Position numbers and translations under genes: made by a program. From JANNOG01 sp050329415 (lineage in GTDB: Bacteria; Actinomycetota; Actinomycetes; Actinomycetales; JBBAYJ01), in the NCBI GenBank assembly GCA_050329415.1, contig JBHJOS010000112.1:1-16848 (forward strand): a stretch of DNA of 16,848 bases, written 5' to 3'. Positions 1 through 6,698 of this stretch are shown piece after piece; within the stretch, counting starts at the first letter, position 1, and each line of letters starts with the position of its first letter. Below the pieces are notes generated by a model, which saw nothing but the letters and a program-made list of their open reading frames with translations, was not told where the DNA came from and did not search any database.

Positions 1-891
1 ATGCTGCTGTGCTGCCACCCCGCGCTCGACCGCGACGCCCAGGTGGCCCTCACGCTCCGGCTGGTCCTCGGCCTCACCACCGCCGAGATCGCCGCCGCGT
101 TCCTCGTGCCCGAGGCCACCCTGGCCCAGCGCCTGGTCCGGGCCAAGAAGAAGATCAAGGCCGCCGGGATCCCGCTCGCCCTGCCCGCCGACCTCGGCGA
201 GCGGCTCGACGCCGTGCTCACCATGGTCTACCTGGTCTTCACCGAGGGGCACTTCAGCGCCGCCGGCGGCGCCCTGGTCAGGGTGGACCTCGCGGCCGAG
301 GCGCTGCGGCTGGCGGGCCTGGTGGACGAGCTGGTGCCGAACCGGCCCGAGGTCCTCGGGCTGCGGGCACTGCTGACCTACCACCACGCGCGGCGGGACA
401 CCCGGGTGGACGGCGAGGGCGAGCTCGTGCTGCTCGACGACCAGGACCGCGGGCGCTGGCGCGCCGACGAGATCGCCGCCGGGAACGCCCTGCTGGACCG
501 GGCGATGCGCGGGGCACCTCCGAGCCGGTACGTCCTGCTCGCGGTGATCGTGGCGCTGCACGCGAACGCGGCGTCCCCGGCGGCCACGGACTGGGTGACG
601 ATCTGCCGGGCGTACGAGACGCTCACCGGCCTCGACCCCTCCCCCGTGATCCGGCTCAACCACGCCGTCGCCGCCGCGATGCGCGACGGCCCGACCGCGG
701 GCCTGACCGCCCTGGAGCGGGTGAGCGGCCTCGATCGCTATCACGCCTTCCATGTCGCCCGCGGTCACCTGCTGGTGCGCTCGGGTGACGCGGCCGCGGC
801 CCGGGCGGAATTCGCCCGCGCACGGGAACTGGCCGTCAACGAGTCCCAGCGCCGCTACCTCGACCGGTTGTTGACCCGCCCGGGGACGTAG
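1..891 (+). CDS. ECF42-type RNA polymerase sigma factor with C-terminal TPR-like extension (5' truncated by window edge)
   Basis: The reading frame is open from the first base and ends with TAG at 889-891. The visible 296 residues begin at the LLCCHPAL stretch, which in this family (COG4941, DUF6596) lies between sigma regions 2 and 4. Region 2 is therefore missing and the real start is upstream of the window; the ATG at base 1 is most likely internal. Residues about 13-55 are the sigma-4 helix-turn-helix (QVALTLRL, GLTTAEIAAAFLVPEATLAQRL, then a Lys/Arg-rich helix). The remainder is the long alpha-helical extension typical of the group, with VYLVFTEGH, a central RADEIAAGNALLDRA helix and TPR-like helices near the end (RSGDAAAARAEFARARELA). 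Known family context: these factors have no classical anti-sigma factor, the extension is needed for activity, and they often neighbour YCII/DGPF-domain genes. None is visible here, but the upstream side is cut off. Confidence 0.9.
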   Translation: MLLCCHPALDRDAQVALTLRLVLGLTTAEIAAAFLVPEATLAQRLVRAKKKIKAAGIPLALPADLGERLDAVLTMVYLVFTEGHFSAAGGALVRVDLAAEALRLAGLVDELVPNRPEVLGLRALLTYHHARRDTRVDGEGELVLLDDQDRGRWRADEIAAGNALLDRAMRGAPPSRYVLLAVIVALHANAASPAATDWVTICRAYETLTGLDPSPVIRLNHAVAAAMRDGPTAGLTALERVSGLDRYHAFHVARGHLLVRSGDAAAARAEFARARELAVNESQRRYLDRLLTRPGT

Positions 892-979
892 GACCCGGGC
901 GGGCGGCCGGCCTGCGACCTAGCGTCGGAGGTGGCGGGACCGAGGGCCCCCGGGCTCGAGCACAGTGAGGTGAGAGGTC

Positions 980-1831
980 ATGGACGCACGGCCGACCGTG
1001 TCGAGGATCGTCATCGGCTACGACGGGTCGAAGCACTCCCAGGCGGCGCTGGACACCGCGATCGAGGAGGCCCGCGTGCGCGGCGTCGACCTTCTCGTCG
1101 TCAACGCCATCGACCCGCTGATCTATCTGCCGGGCCGGGAGCACGTCCACGAGACGGCGTCCCAGCAGGCCGTCCAGGACGCCTATGCCCGGGCCGCGGC
1201 CGTCCTCGGTGAGACCCGGGTGCACACCCACGTCGAACCCGGATCCCCGTCGTCGGTGCTGCTGCGCCAGACCGGCCCGGAGGATCTCGTCATCGTGGGC
1301 TCCCACGGCTTCCGTCCCGTCGCCCAGATGCTGGTCGGCTCGACGTCCGAGGCGGTCGCCGGGCACGCCCAGGGCCCGGTCCTCGTGGTCCGGCACCCGA
1401 CGGAGCACCCGCACGGGCACGTCGTGGTCGGCGTGGACGGCTCGGCGGCGGGCACGCGAGCCCTCGCCCTCGCCGTCGACATGGCGGCCCGTGACGGCGG
1501 AACCGTGCGAGCGGTCATGTCGGTCCCGCCGGTCATCGACGCGGCCGGCATCGTCAGCGGCCCCGACGAGCCGGCGTTGCAGAAGGCATCCGACGATCTG
1601 CACGCCGCCGTCGAGGGCGTGACGGCCGCGACCCCCGGCGTCACCGTCGAGGAACACGTCGTCCAGCTCCACCCGGCCGAGGCGCTGCTGGAGCACGCCA
1701 AGGGTGCCCGGATGGTCGTCGTCGGGTCCCGGGGGCGCGGCGGGTTCGCCGCCCTCGTGCTCGGCTCGGTCAGCCGACGCCTGGTGCACGTGGCGCCGTG
1801 CCCCGTGCTCGTGGTGCACGGCTCTCGCTGA
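980..1831 (+). CDS. Universal stress protein, tandem two-domain UspA family
   Basis: This is a 283-aa cytoplasmic protein made of two Usp domains (about residues 8-140 and 150-283). Each starts with the beta-1 signature (IVIGYDGS; VVVGVDGS) and ends with the ATP-binding motif G-x2-G-x9-G-S. In domain 1 this is GSHG...GS and in domain 2 GSRG...GS. Both are intact, so both sites are predicted to bind ATP, as in mycobacterial two-domain Usp proteins. The ATG at 980 is preceded by purine-rich GAGGTGAGAGG, a good ribosome-binding site. It lies 88 bp after the sigma-factor gene on the same strand, with a possible TAGCGT -10 element at 920-925, so it may have its own promoter. Its stop lies in the convergent hairpin shared with glpK. 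The exact stress role cannot be read from the sequence. Confidence 0.93.
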   Translation: MDARPTVSRIVIGYDGSKHSQAALDTAIEEARVRGVDLLVVNAIDPLIYLPGREHVHETASQQAVQDAYARAAAVLGETRVHTHVEPGSPSSVLLRQTGPEDLVIVGSHGFRPVAQMLVGSTSEAVAGHAQGPVLVVRHPTEHPHGHVVVGVDGSAAGTRALALAVDMAARDGGTVRAVMSVPPVIDAAGIVSGPDEPALQKASDDLHAAVEGVTAATPGVTVEEHVVQLHPAEALLEHAKGARMVVVGSRGRGGFAALVLGSVSRRLVHVAPCPVLVVHGSR

Positions 1832-1847
1832 CACCCGTACGGGGTCA
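1829..1847. terminator. Palindrome between convergent usp and glpK, possible bidirectional terminator
   Basis: A perfect 10-bp palindrome CCCGTACGGG is flanked by TGAC(A) and GTCA, so the stem extends outward with one bulged A. The outer arms are the TGA stop codons of the two convergent genes themselves, and the intergenic gap is only 13 bp. There is no T-tract, which is usual for hairpins in very GC-rich actinobacteria. Termination activity is inferred. Confidence 0.45.
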
Positions 1848-3356
1848 GTCGACCCAGCCCAGGGTCCGGTCCACAGCCTTGCCCCACTGTCGCAGCCGGG
1901 CGTCCACCTCGCCCTCGGGCATCGCGCGCTCCCAGCGCCGGTCCTCGGCCCACACCGCGCGCACCGCGTCGAACGAGTCGAAGACCCCGACGGTCACGCC
2001 GGCTGCCAGGGCCGCCCCGAGCGCCGTGGTCTCGGTGACGGCCGGGCGGATCACGGGGACGCCCAGGACGTCCGCCTGGAACTGCATGAGCAGCTCGTTG
2101 CCCACCATGCCGCCGTCGACCCGCAGCTCGGCGAGCGGTGGCCGACCCTCGCGGGCGGCGTCGGCGTTCATGGCATCGACGACCTCGCGGGTCTGGTACG
2201 CCGTCGCCTCCAGCGCCGCCCGGGCCAGGTGGCCTCGGGTGGCGTACCGGGTGAGCCCGGCGATCACGCCGCGGGCGTCGTCCCGCCAGTGGGGCGCGAA
2301 CAGCCCCGAGAACGCCGGCACCACGTACACCCCGCCGTTGTCGTCGACCGTCCGGGCCAGCGTCTCGACCTCGGCGGCCGAGCCGATGAGCCCGAGATTG
2401 TCCCGCAGCCACTGGACGAGCGCCCCGGTGACGGCGATCGAGCCCTCCAGGGCATAGGCGGTGTCACCGGCCGCGGTCCGCCACAGCGGCGTCGTGATGA
2501 GCCCGTGGTCGCTGAACACCGGCGTGGGGCCGGTGTTGAGGAGCAGGAAGTTGCCCGTGCCGTAGGTGTTCTTGGCCGCACCGGGGTCGAAGCAGGCCTG
2601 CCCGAAGGTCGCCGCCTGCTGGTCGCCGAGGACCGCGGCGATCGGGACACCCTCCAGCGCGGGCAGCCCGCGGACGTGGCCGAGGACCTCCAGCGACGGG
2701 CGGACCTCGGGCAGCATCGCCACCGGGACCCCCATGTCGTCGGCGATGTCCCCGGCCCACGCCAGCGACGTCACGTCGGTGAGCAGCGTCCGGGAGGCGT
2801 TCGTCACGTCGATCACGTGACGGCCCCCGTCGGGGCCGCCCGTGAGGTGCCACACCAGCCAGGAGTCGATCGTGCCGAAGGCGAGGTCGCCGCGGGCCGC
2901 GGCGTCCTGGACGCCGTGGTGGTCCAGCAGCCACCGGATCTTCGGCCCGGAGAAGTAGGTGGCCAGCGGCAGTCCCGTGCGCCGTCGGTAGCGGTCCGCC
3001 CCTGCGTCCCCGGCCAGCTCCCGGCACAGCTCGGCGGTCCGGGTGTCCTGCCAGACGATGGCGTCGGCGATGGGGTCCCCGGTGCGGCGGTCCCACACGA
3101 CTGTGGTCTCGCGCTGGTTGGTGATCCCCACGGCGGCGACGTCGACGGGCCCGAGACCGGCGCTGCCGAGGGCCTCGGTGAGGACCTGGCGGGTGCGGTC
3201 GAGGATCTGGCGGGGGTCGTGCTCGACCCAGCCCGCGCGTCGCATGATCTGGTCGTGCTCGGCCTGGGCGGCGGCCACCACCCGAGCCCGGTCGTCGACG
3301 ACCAGGCATCGGGTCGAGGTGGTGCCCTGGTCGAGGGCGACCAGGTGACTGCTCAC
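1845..3356 (-). CDS. glpK: Glycerol kinase (ATP:glycerol 3-phosphotransferase)
   Basis: This 503-aa FGGY-family kinase phosphorylates glycerol to glycerol-3-phosphate in the cytoplasm. The N-terminal ATPase-fold loop LDQGTTSTR is at residues 8-16, and GITNQRETTVVWDRRTG and IVWQDTRT follow. FGGY signature 1 (YFSGPKIRWLLDH) is at about 134-146, the catalytic-base region GDQQAA has Asp at about 245, and FGGY signature 2 (GVIAGLTRYATRGHLARAALE) spans about 363-383. Length matches the usual ~500 aa. The start is GTG at 3356 within a GTGA overlap with the guaB3 stop, and AGGGG inside guaB3 is its Shine-Dalgarno, so it is probably translationally coupled to guaB3. No glpF, glpD or glpR gene is seen beside it, so induction by glycerol through a local regulator is not evident. 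Confidence 0.97.
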   Translation of the reverse strand: MSSHLVALDQGTTSTRCLVVDDRARVVAAAQAEHDQIMRRAGWVEHDPRQILDRTRQVLTEALGSAGLGPVDVAAVGITNQRETTVVWDRRTGDPIADAIVWQDTRTAELCRELAGDAGADRYRRRTGLPLATYFSGPKIRWLLDHHGVQDAAARGDLAFGTIDSWLVWHLTGGPDGGRHVIDVTNASRTLLTDVTSLAWAGDIADDMGVPVAMLPEVRPSLEVLGHVRGLPALEGVPIAAVLGDQQAATFGQACFDPGAAKNTYGTGNFLLLNTGPTPVFSDHGLITTPLWRTAAGDTAYALEGSIAVTGALVQWLRDNLGLIGSAAEVETLARTVDDNGGVYVVPAFSGLFAPHWRDDARGVIAGLTRYATRGHLARAALEATAYQTREVVDAMNADAAREGRPPLAELRVDGGMVGNELLMQFQADVLGVPVIRPAVTETTALGAALAAGVTVGVFDSFDAVRAVWAEDRRWERAMPEGEVDARLRQWGKAVDRTLGWVD

Positions 3357-4501
3357 GTCAGCCCCTGGGGCACGGCGTCACTGGAGGGCGCGTACCCGGA
3401 GACCACGACGTCGACCCGCTGGAACTCCTTGAGGTCGACGTACCCCGTCGTCGCCATGGTCCGGCGCAGCGCGCCGAAGAGGTTGGTCGTGCCGTCCGAC
3501 CGCCGCGCCGGGCCCAGCAGGATCTCCTCGAGCCCGCCCACCGTGCCGACCCGGACCCGCTCCCCGCGAGGCAGCTCGGGATGGTGGGCCTCGCGACCCC
3601 AGTGCCACCCTCGCCCCGGTGCCTCGACCGCCCGGGCGAGCGCGGCGCCCAGCATGACGGCGTCGGCCCCGCAGGCGATGGCGGCCACGATCGACCCGGA
3701 GCGACCGAGCCCGCCGTCGGCGATGACGTGGACGTAGCGGCCGCCGGACTCGTCGAGGTAGTCCCGCCGCGCCGCCGCCACGTCGGCGACCGCGGTCGCC
3801 ATCGGCGCGTGGATGCCGAGCGTGGTGCGCGTGGTGTGGGCCGCGCCACCGCCGAAGCCCACGAGGACGCCGGCCGCACCGGTGCGCATCAGGTGCAGCG
3901 CCGCGGTGTACGTGGCCGCGCCGCCGACGATGACCGGCACCTCGATCTCGTAGATGAAACGCTTGAGGTTGAGCGGCTCGGCCGAGCGGGACACGTGCTC
4001 CGCCGACACCGTGGTGCCGCGGATGACGAAGAGGTCGACGCCGGCCTGGGCCAGCGTTCCCCACAGCTGCTGGGTCAGCTGCGGACTGAGCGAACCGGCG
4101 ACGGTCACCCCTGCGGCACGGACCTCGGCCAGGCGGGCGGCGACGAGGTCGGGGCGGACCTCGGCCGCGTAGATCTCCTGGAGCCGGGCAGTCGCCCGCT
4201 CGGCCTCGAGCGAGGCGATCTCGGCCAGCAGCGGCTCCGGGTCCTCGTACCGGGTCCACAGGCCCTCGAGGTCGAGCACGCCCAGGCCGCCGAGCTTGCC
4301 GACGGCGATCGCGGTGGCCGGGCTCATCACCGAGTCCATCGGCGCGGCGAGGAAGGGCAGCTCGAACCGGTAGGCGTCGATCTGCCAGGCCAGCGAGACG
4401 ACGCCCGGGTCCCGCGTGCGCCGGGACGGGACGACGGCGACGTCGTCGAGGGCGTAAGCCCGCAGGCCACGCTTGCCGCGCCCGATCTCGATCTCCATCA
4501 C
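3353..4501 (-). CDS. guaB3: GuaB3-family IMP dehydrogenase-related protein (no CBS domains, no catalytic Cys)
   Basis: This 382-aa TIM-barrel protein resembles the catalytic core of IMP dehydrogenase. It carries LDDVAVVPSRRTRDP near the N-terminus, FLAAPMDSVMSP at 50-61, IVGGAATYTAALHLMRTGA around 191-209, and DYLDESGGRYVHVIADGGLGRSG. It lacks the CBS pair of true GuaB. In the loop corresponding to GPGSICTTR of GuaB it reads GFGGGAAHTTR, so the catalytic Cys position is His (about residue 222). Canonical IMPDH chemistry through a Cys-linked intermediate is therefore not expected; the real role of actinobacterial GuaB3 is not settled. The start is GTG at 4501 followed at once by ATG at 4498. 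A TAGCCT -10-like hexamer (4509-4514) lies 7 nt before the GTG, fitting a leaderless mRNA. It forms an overlapping pair with glpK. Confidence 0.93.
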   Translation of the reverse strand: MMEIEIGRGKRGLRAYALDDVAVVPSRRTRDPGVVSLAWQIDAYRFELPFLAAPMDSVMSPATAIAVGKLGGLGVLDLEGLWTRYEDPEPLLAEIASLEAERATARLQEIYAAEVRPDLVAARLAEVRAAGVTVAGSLSPQLTQQLWGTLAQAGVDLFVIRGTTVSAEHVSRSAEPLNLKRFIYEIEVPVIVGGAATYTAALHLMRTGAAGVLVGFGGGAAHTTRTTLGIHAPMATAVADVAAARRDYLDESGGRYVHVIADGGLGRSGSIVAAIACGADAVMLGAALARAVEAPGRGWHWGREAHHPELPRGERVRVGTVGGLEEILLGPARRSDGTTNLFGALRRTMATTGYVDLKEFQRVDVVVSGYAPSSDAVPQGLT

Positions 4502-4508
4502 GGGTCAG

Positions 4509-4514
4509 AGGCTA
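4509..4514 (-). promoter_or_regulatory. Candidate -10 element for leaderless guaB3
   Basis: On the minus strand TAGCCT fits the actinobacterial TANNNT -10 pattern. Its last base is 7 nt from the GTG start at 4501, so the expected transcription start coincides with the start codon. No convincing -35 or Shine-Dalgarno is seen. Confidence 0.35.
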
Positions 4515-4584
4515 GTCCGGAGCGCGGTTACCGTCGTTCCATCGGCGGAGAGGCCGCCGGGTCGGGACGGAAGGATGACGACTG

Positions 4585-4767
4585 ATGAGGATCTCGGGGA
4601 CCCGCTCACGCGCGGTTCGGCTGGTGGCCGTGTCGCTGGCGGCGGCGGGCCTGGCCCTGGGCAGCGCGGCCTGCGTCGAGGGCGGCGAGGACGAGGACGA
4701 CGACGGCGGCGTCGAGCAGGGCGAGGAGGACGGCGGCGACGAGGACGACGAGGACGACGACGACTGA
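4585..4767 (+). CDS. Small putative lipoprotein with extremely acidic tail
   Basis: This is a 60-aa protein of unknown function. Residues 1-29 look like a secretion signal: an Arg-rich n-region (MRISGTRSRAVRL), a hydrophobic core (VAVSLAAAGLALG) and a cysteine in SAAC at residue 30. That could be a lipobox, although Ser at -3 is not the preferred Leu. The mature part is about 30 residues and almost entirely Asp, Glu and Gly, ending in DDEDDDD. A good Shine-Dalgarno, GGAAGGA at 4569-4575, stands 9 nt before the ATG, which supports a real gene. It diverges from guaB3 and is followed by the oppositely oriented SDR gene, so it is probably monocistronic. The tail could bind cations or cell-envelope polymers, but this is speculation. 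It has no enzymatic motif. Confidence 0.7.
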   Translation: MRISGTRSRAVRLVAVSLAAAGLALGSAACVEGGEDEDDDGGVEQGEEDGGDEDDEDDDD

Positions 4768-4857
4768 CCCCCGCGCGACCGCCCCGGCCGCTTGACCGCG
4801 GGCCAGGCCGTCGCGAGGTCCTCGGCACGCCCTCGCCGGTGTGCCGGGGGCCGCCGC

Positions 4858-5715
4858 CTACCCGCCGATCGGCGGCTCGTCCGCGAAGAAGCCGGCCCGG
4901 GTGAGGCGCCGCCGGAACAGCTGCGTGTAGCCGACGGGCAGCAAGCGGGCCAGGCGGTCGCCCACCACGGCGTCGCCGCCGACGAGGATGCGCGAGCGGT
5001 TCCGGCGCAGCCCGTCGAGGATCGTCCGGGCCGCAGCCTCGGGGCTCCGGCGCAGCGCGGCCTCGAAGAGCGCGCGCTCGCGCCGGGCGACGTGGTCCGG
5101 ACGCACCCCGGTGGGACGGCTGGCGCGGACGATGCCGGTCCGGATGCCGCCGGGATGGACGACGACGGCACTGACGTGCGGGGCGACGTGGGCCAGCTCC
5201 ATTCGCAGGGCCTCGGTGAAGCCGCGCACGGCGAACTTGCTCGCCACGTACGCGGACTGCCAGCCCATCGCCGTGATGCCGAAGATCGACGAGATGTTGA
5301 CGACCGCCGCCCGGGGCCGCCGGGCCAGGTGCGGCAGGAACACCTGGGTGCCGTGCACCACGCCCCAGAAGTTGACGTCCATGACGGTGGCGATCTGCTC
5401 CGGCGTCAGCTGGTCGATCCGGGCGCCGTCGAGGGCGATGCCGGCGTTGTTGACGACGACGTCGACCCGGCCGAAGCGGTCGACGGTGGCCTCGGCGAGG
5501 GCCGCCACCGCGGACCGGTCGGACACGTCCGTCACGCGGGTCAGCACGCCGTCCGCCGCGCCCGGCAGCGCCGCCGCGGTCCGCTCCAGCCCCTCGCCGT
5601 CCACGTCCGCCAGCGCGACCCGCGCCCCCGTGGCGCGGAACGCGGCGGCCAGCGCCGCCCCGATCCCCGACCCGGCTCCCGTGACGACGGCGACGGCGCC
5701 GCTCCCGATGTCCAC
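4858..5715 (-). CDS. SDR-family NAD(P)-dependent oxidoreductase
   Basis: This is a classical short-chain dehydrogenase/reductase of 285 aa from the chosen start. The Rossmann glycine motif TGAGSGIG is near residue 12, followed by the acidic D after beta-2 (ALADVDGE), NNAG, the catalytic Ser in VVNISSIFG, and Tyr-x3-Lys in YVASK. The post-catalytic HPGGIRTGI loop is also present. The C-terminal ~60 residues (RRNRSRILVGGDAVVGDRLARLLP) resemble the extension of SDRs annotated as acetoin/diacetyl-type or hypothetical oxidoreductases; the substrate cannot be named. I prefer GTG at 5715 over the upstream GTG at 5751. The latter overlaps a TACAGT -10-like element (5750-5755), and the extra 12 residues (HSRRRVWSDGA) do not look like SDR sequence. 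It diverges from the toxin-antitoxin operon, with promoters in the same short region. Confidence 0.92.
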   Translation of the reverse strand: MDIGSGAVAVVTGAGSGIGAALAAAFRATGARVALADVDGEGLERTAAALPGAADGVLTRVTDVSDRSAVAALAEATVDRFGRVDVVVNNAGIALDGARIDQLTPEQIATVMDVNFWGVVHGTQVFLPHLARRPRAAVVNISSIFGITAMGWQSAYVASKFAVRGFTEALRMELAHVAPHVSAVVVHPGGIRTGIVRASRPTGVRPDHVARRERALFEAALRRSPEAAARTILDGLRRNRSRILVGGDAVVGDRLARLLPVGYTQLFRRRLTRAGFFADEPPIGG

Positions 5716-5748
5716 GGCGCCATCCGACCACACCCGTCGCCGGGAGTG

Positions 5749-5787
5749 CACTGTAGTGACGATCCGCTATATCGACGATCCGCTATC
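5749..5787 (+). promoter_or_regulatory. Divergent promoter/operator region with a 13-bp direct repeat upstream of the antitoxin gene
   Basis: GACGATCCGCTAT occurs twice, at 5758-5770 and 5774-5786, with a 16-bp period, the second copy ending one base before the ATG at 5788. The repeats overlap AT-rich TATATC and TATCAT hexamers that could be -10 elements. Just upstream, CACT-GT-AGTG (5749-5758) is a small palindrome covering the likely -10 (TACAGT, minus strand) of the SDR gene. The layout fits an operator bound by the XRE domain of the downstream protein for autoregulation; binding is inferred. Confidence 0.5.
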
Positions 5788-6324
5788 ATGGTCGTCGTGA
5801 CGACCACACGACAGGAGGGCGCCGGAGCGCTCCTGCGACGCGCCCGGACAGCCGCCGGGCTGACCCAGGCCGAGCTGGCGCGTCGAGCCGGCGTGACCCA
5901 GAGCGTCGTCAGCGCCTACGAGTCCGGGCGGCGCCAGCCGGGGCTGCCCACGCTCCTCTCGCTCGTCGCCGCCACCGGTCACGACCTGGACCTCAGATTG
6001 CGTCGCCGGCCTGCGGGCGCCGGCGCGCTCGCCGGGCCGGTGGGTCGGCGGGTGCGACGGCGTCGGCACGAGCTCAAGCGGATCGCCGCGGCGCACGGCG
6101 TCCGTGGCGTCAGCGTCTTCGGCAGCGTGGCGCGCGGGACGGACCGGCCGGACAGCGACGTCGACCTCCTCGTCGACGTCGCCCCGGGCACCGGGATCTT
6201 CGCTCTCGGCAGGCTGCGCGCGGAGCTGGAGGACCTGCTCGGGGCCCCCGTCGACCTCGTCCCCCGTGGTGACGTCAAGCCCGACGTCCGGACGCGGGCC
6301 GAACGCGACGCGGTGCTGCTGTGA
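5788..6324 (+). CDS. mntA: XRE-family HTH fused to minimal nucleotidyltransferase (MNT) antitoxin
   Basis: This 178-aa protein has two modules. Residues about 13-67 are a Cro/C1-type helix-turn-helix (LLRRARTAAGLTQAELARRA, VTQSVVSAYESGRRQP). After a basic linker (RRVRRRRHELKR), residues about 96-178 are a minimal nucleotidyltransferase. Its signature GS-x10-D-x-D is intact: G112 S113 then D124 and D126, with a third acidic residue in PVDLV (D156). In characterised MntA/HepT pairs the MNT antitoxin adenylylates the HEPN toxin and silences it. Here the same polypeptide can also be expected to bind the promoter repeats. The start is ATG at 5788; GTG at 5797 is a close alternative. The upstream open frame back to 4792 is excluded because it runs antisense through the SDR gene. 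The stop overlaps the toxin start by 4 bp. Confidence 0.88.
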   Translation: MVVVTTTRQEGAGALLRRARTAAGLTQAELARRAGVTQSVVSAYESGRRQPGLPTLLSLVAATGHDLDLRLRRRPAGAGALAGPVGRRVRRRRHELKRIAAAHGVRGVSVFGSVARGTDRPDSDVDLLVDVAPGTGIFALGRLRAELEDLLGAPVDLVPRGDVKPDVRTRAERDAVLL

Positions 6325-6668
6325 CGTACCGCGACCGCCGCCGGCTCGAGGACATCCTGGCCGCCACCGCGGCCATCCGGTCCCACCTGGCCCGCGGCGA
6401 CCTGACGGACGGGCTGGTGTTCGACGGTGTGCGGATCCGGCTGCTCGAGATCGGGGAGGCGGTGAAGGCGCTGCCGCGGGACCTGCTGCAGCGACGAGCC
6501 GAGATCCCGTGGTCGGAGATCGCGAGGATGCGGGACCACCTGGCCCACCGGTACTTCGACACGACCCACGCGATCCTGCAGGCGACCGTGGAGAACGACC
6601 TGCCCGACCTGGAACGTGCCGTCCGCGCACTGCTCGACGACCTGCCCGGGGACCCGCCCGACGGGTAG
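6321..6668 (+). CDS. hepT: HEPN-domain ribonuclease toxin, HepT/DUF86 family
   Basis: This 115-aa all-helical protein is the second gene of the module, starting with GTG inside a GTGA overlap with the antitoxin gene and therefore translationally coupled. Family features are the N-terminal RDRRRLEDILAATAAIRSHL helix, the central VRIRLLEIGEAVKALP helix, and the catalytic HEPN motif R-x4-H-x-Y at residues 71-78 (R71, H76, Y78, within MRDHLAHRYF). All three key residues are present. Arg and His are the RNase residues, and the Tyr is the one modified by the partner nucleotidyltransferase in characterised HepT/MntA systems. The toxin is thus predicted to be active and to be restrained by AMPylation. 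Length agrees with the usual 110-140 aa. Targets (mRNA or tRNA) and any anti-phage role are inferred only from the family. Confidence 0.9.
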   Translation: MTYRDRRRLEDILAATAAIRSHLARGDLTDGLVFDGVRIRLLEIGEAVKALPRDLLQRRAEIPWSEIARMRDHLAHRYFDTTHAILQATVENDLPDLERAVRALLDDLPGDPPDG

Positions 6669-6693
6669 GCGGCCGTCCGCGGTCACGGCCGCC
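6668..6693. terminator. Hairpin between convergent hepT and trpB2
   Basis: Perfect 9-bp arms GGCGGCCGT / ACGGCCGCC (6668-6676 and 6685-6693) flank an 8-nt loop. The left arm begins on the last base of the hepT stop codon, and the right arm ends 6 bp before the trpB2 stop. The position suggests a bidirectional terminator; there is no T-tract. Confidence 0.6.
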
Positions 6694-6698
6694 GCGTC

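Noticed and set aside
1704..3737. 677-residue open frame on the + strand over glpK
   Set aside because: Antisense shadow of glpK and guaB3; no domain, no ribosome-binding site, composition driven by GC skew at codon third positions.
4823..4846. Terminator between the acidic lipoprotein gene and the SDR gene
   Set aside because: CGGCAC/GTGCCG arms are only 6 bp with a 12-nt loop, within chance expectation for such GC-rich sequence.
4792..5787. Long N-terminal extension of the XRE-MNT frame (510-residue open frame)
   Set aside because: It lies antisense to the SDR gene, has low-complexity Arg/Gly/Asp composition typical of GC-rich shadow frames, and the HTH begins properly just after the ATG at 5788.
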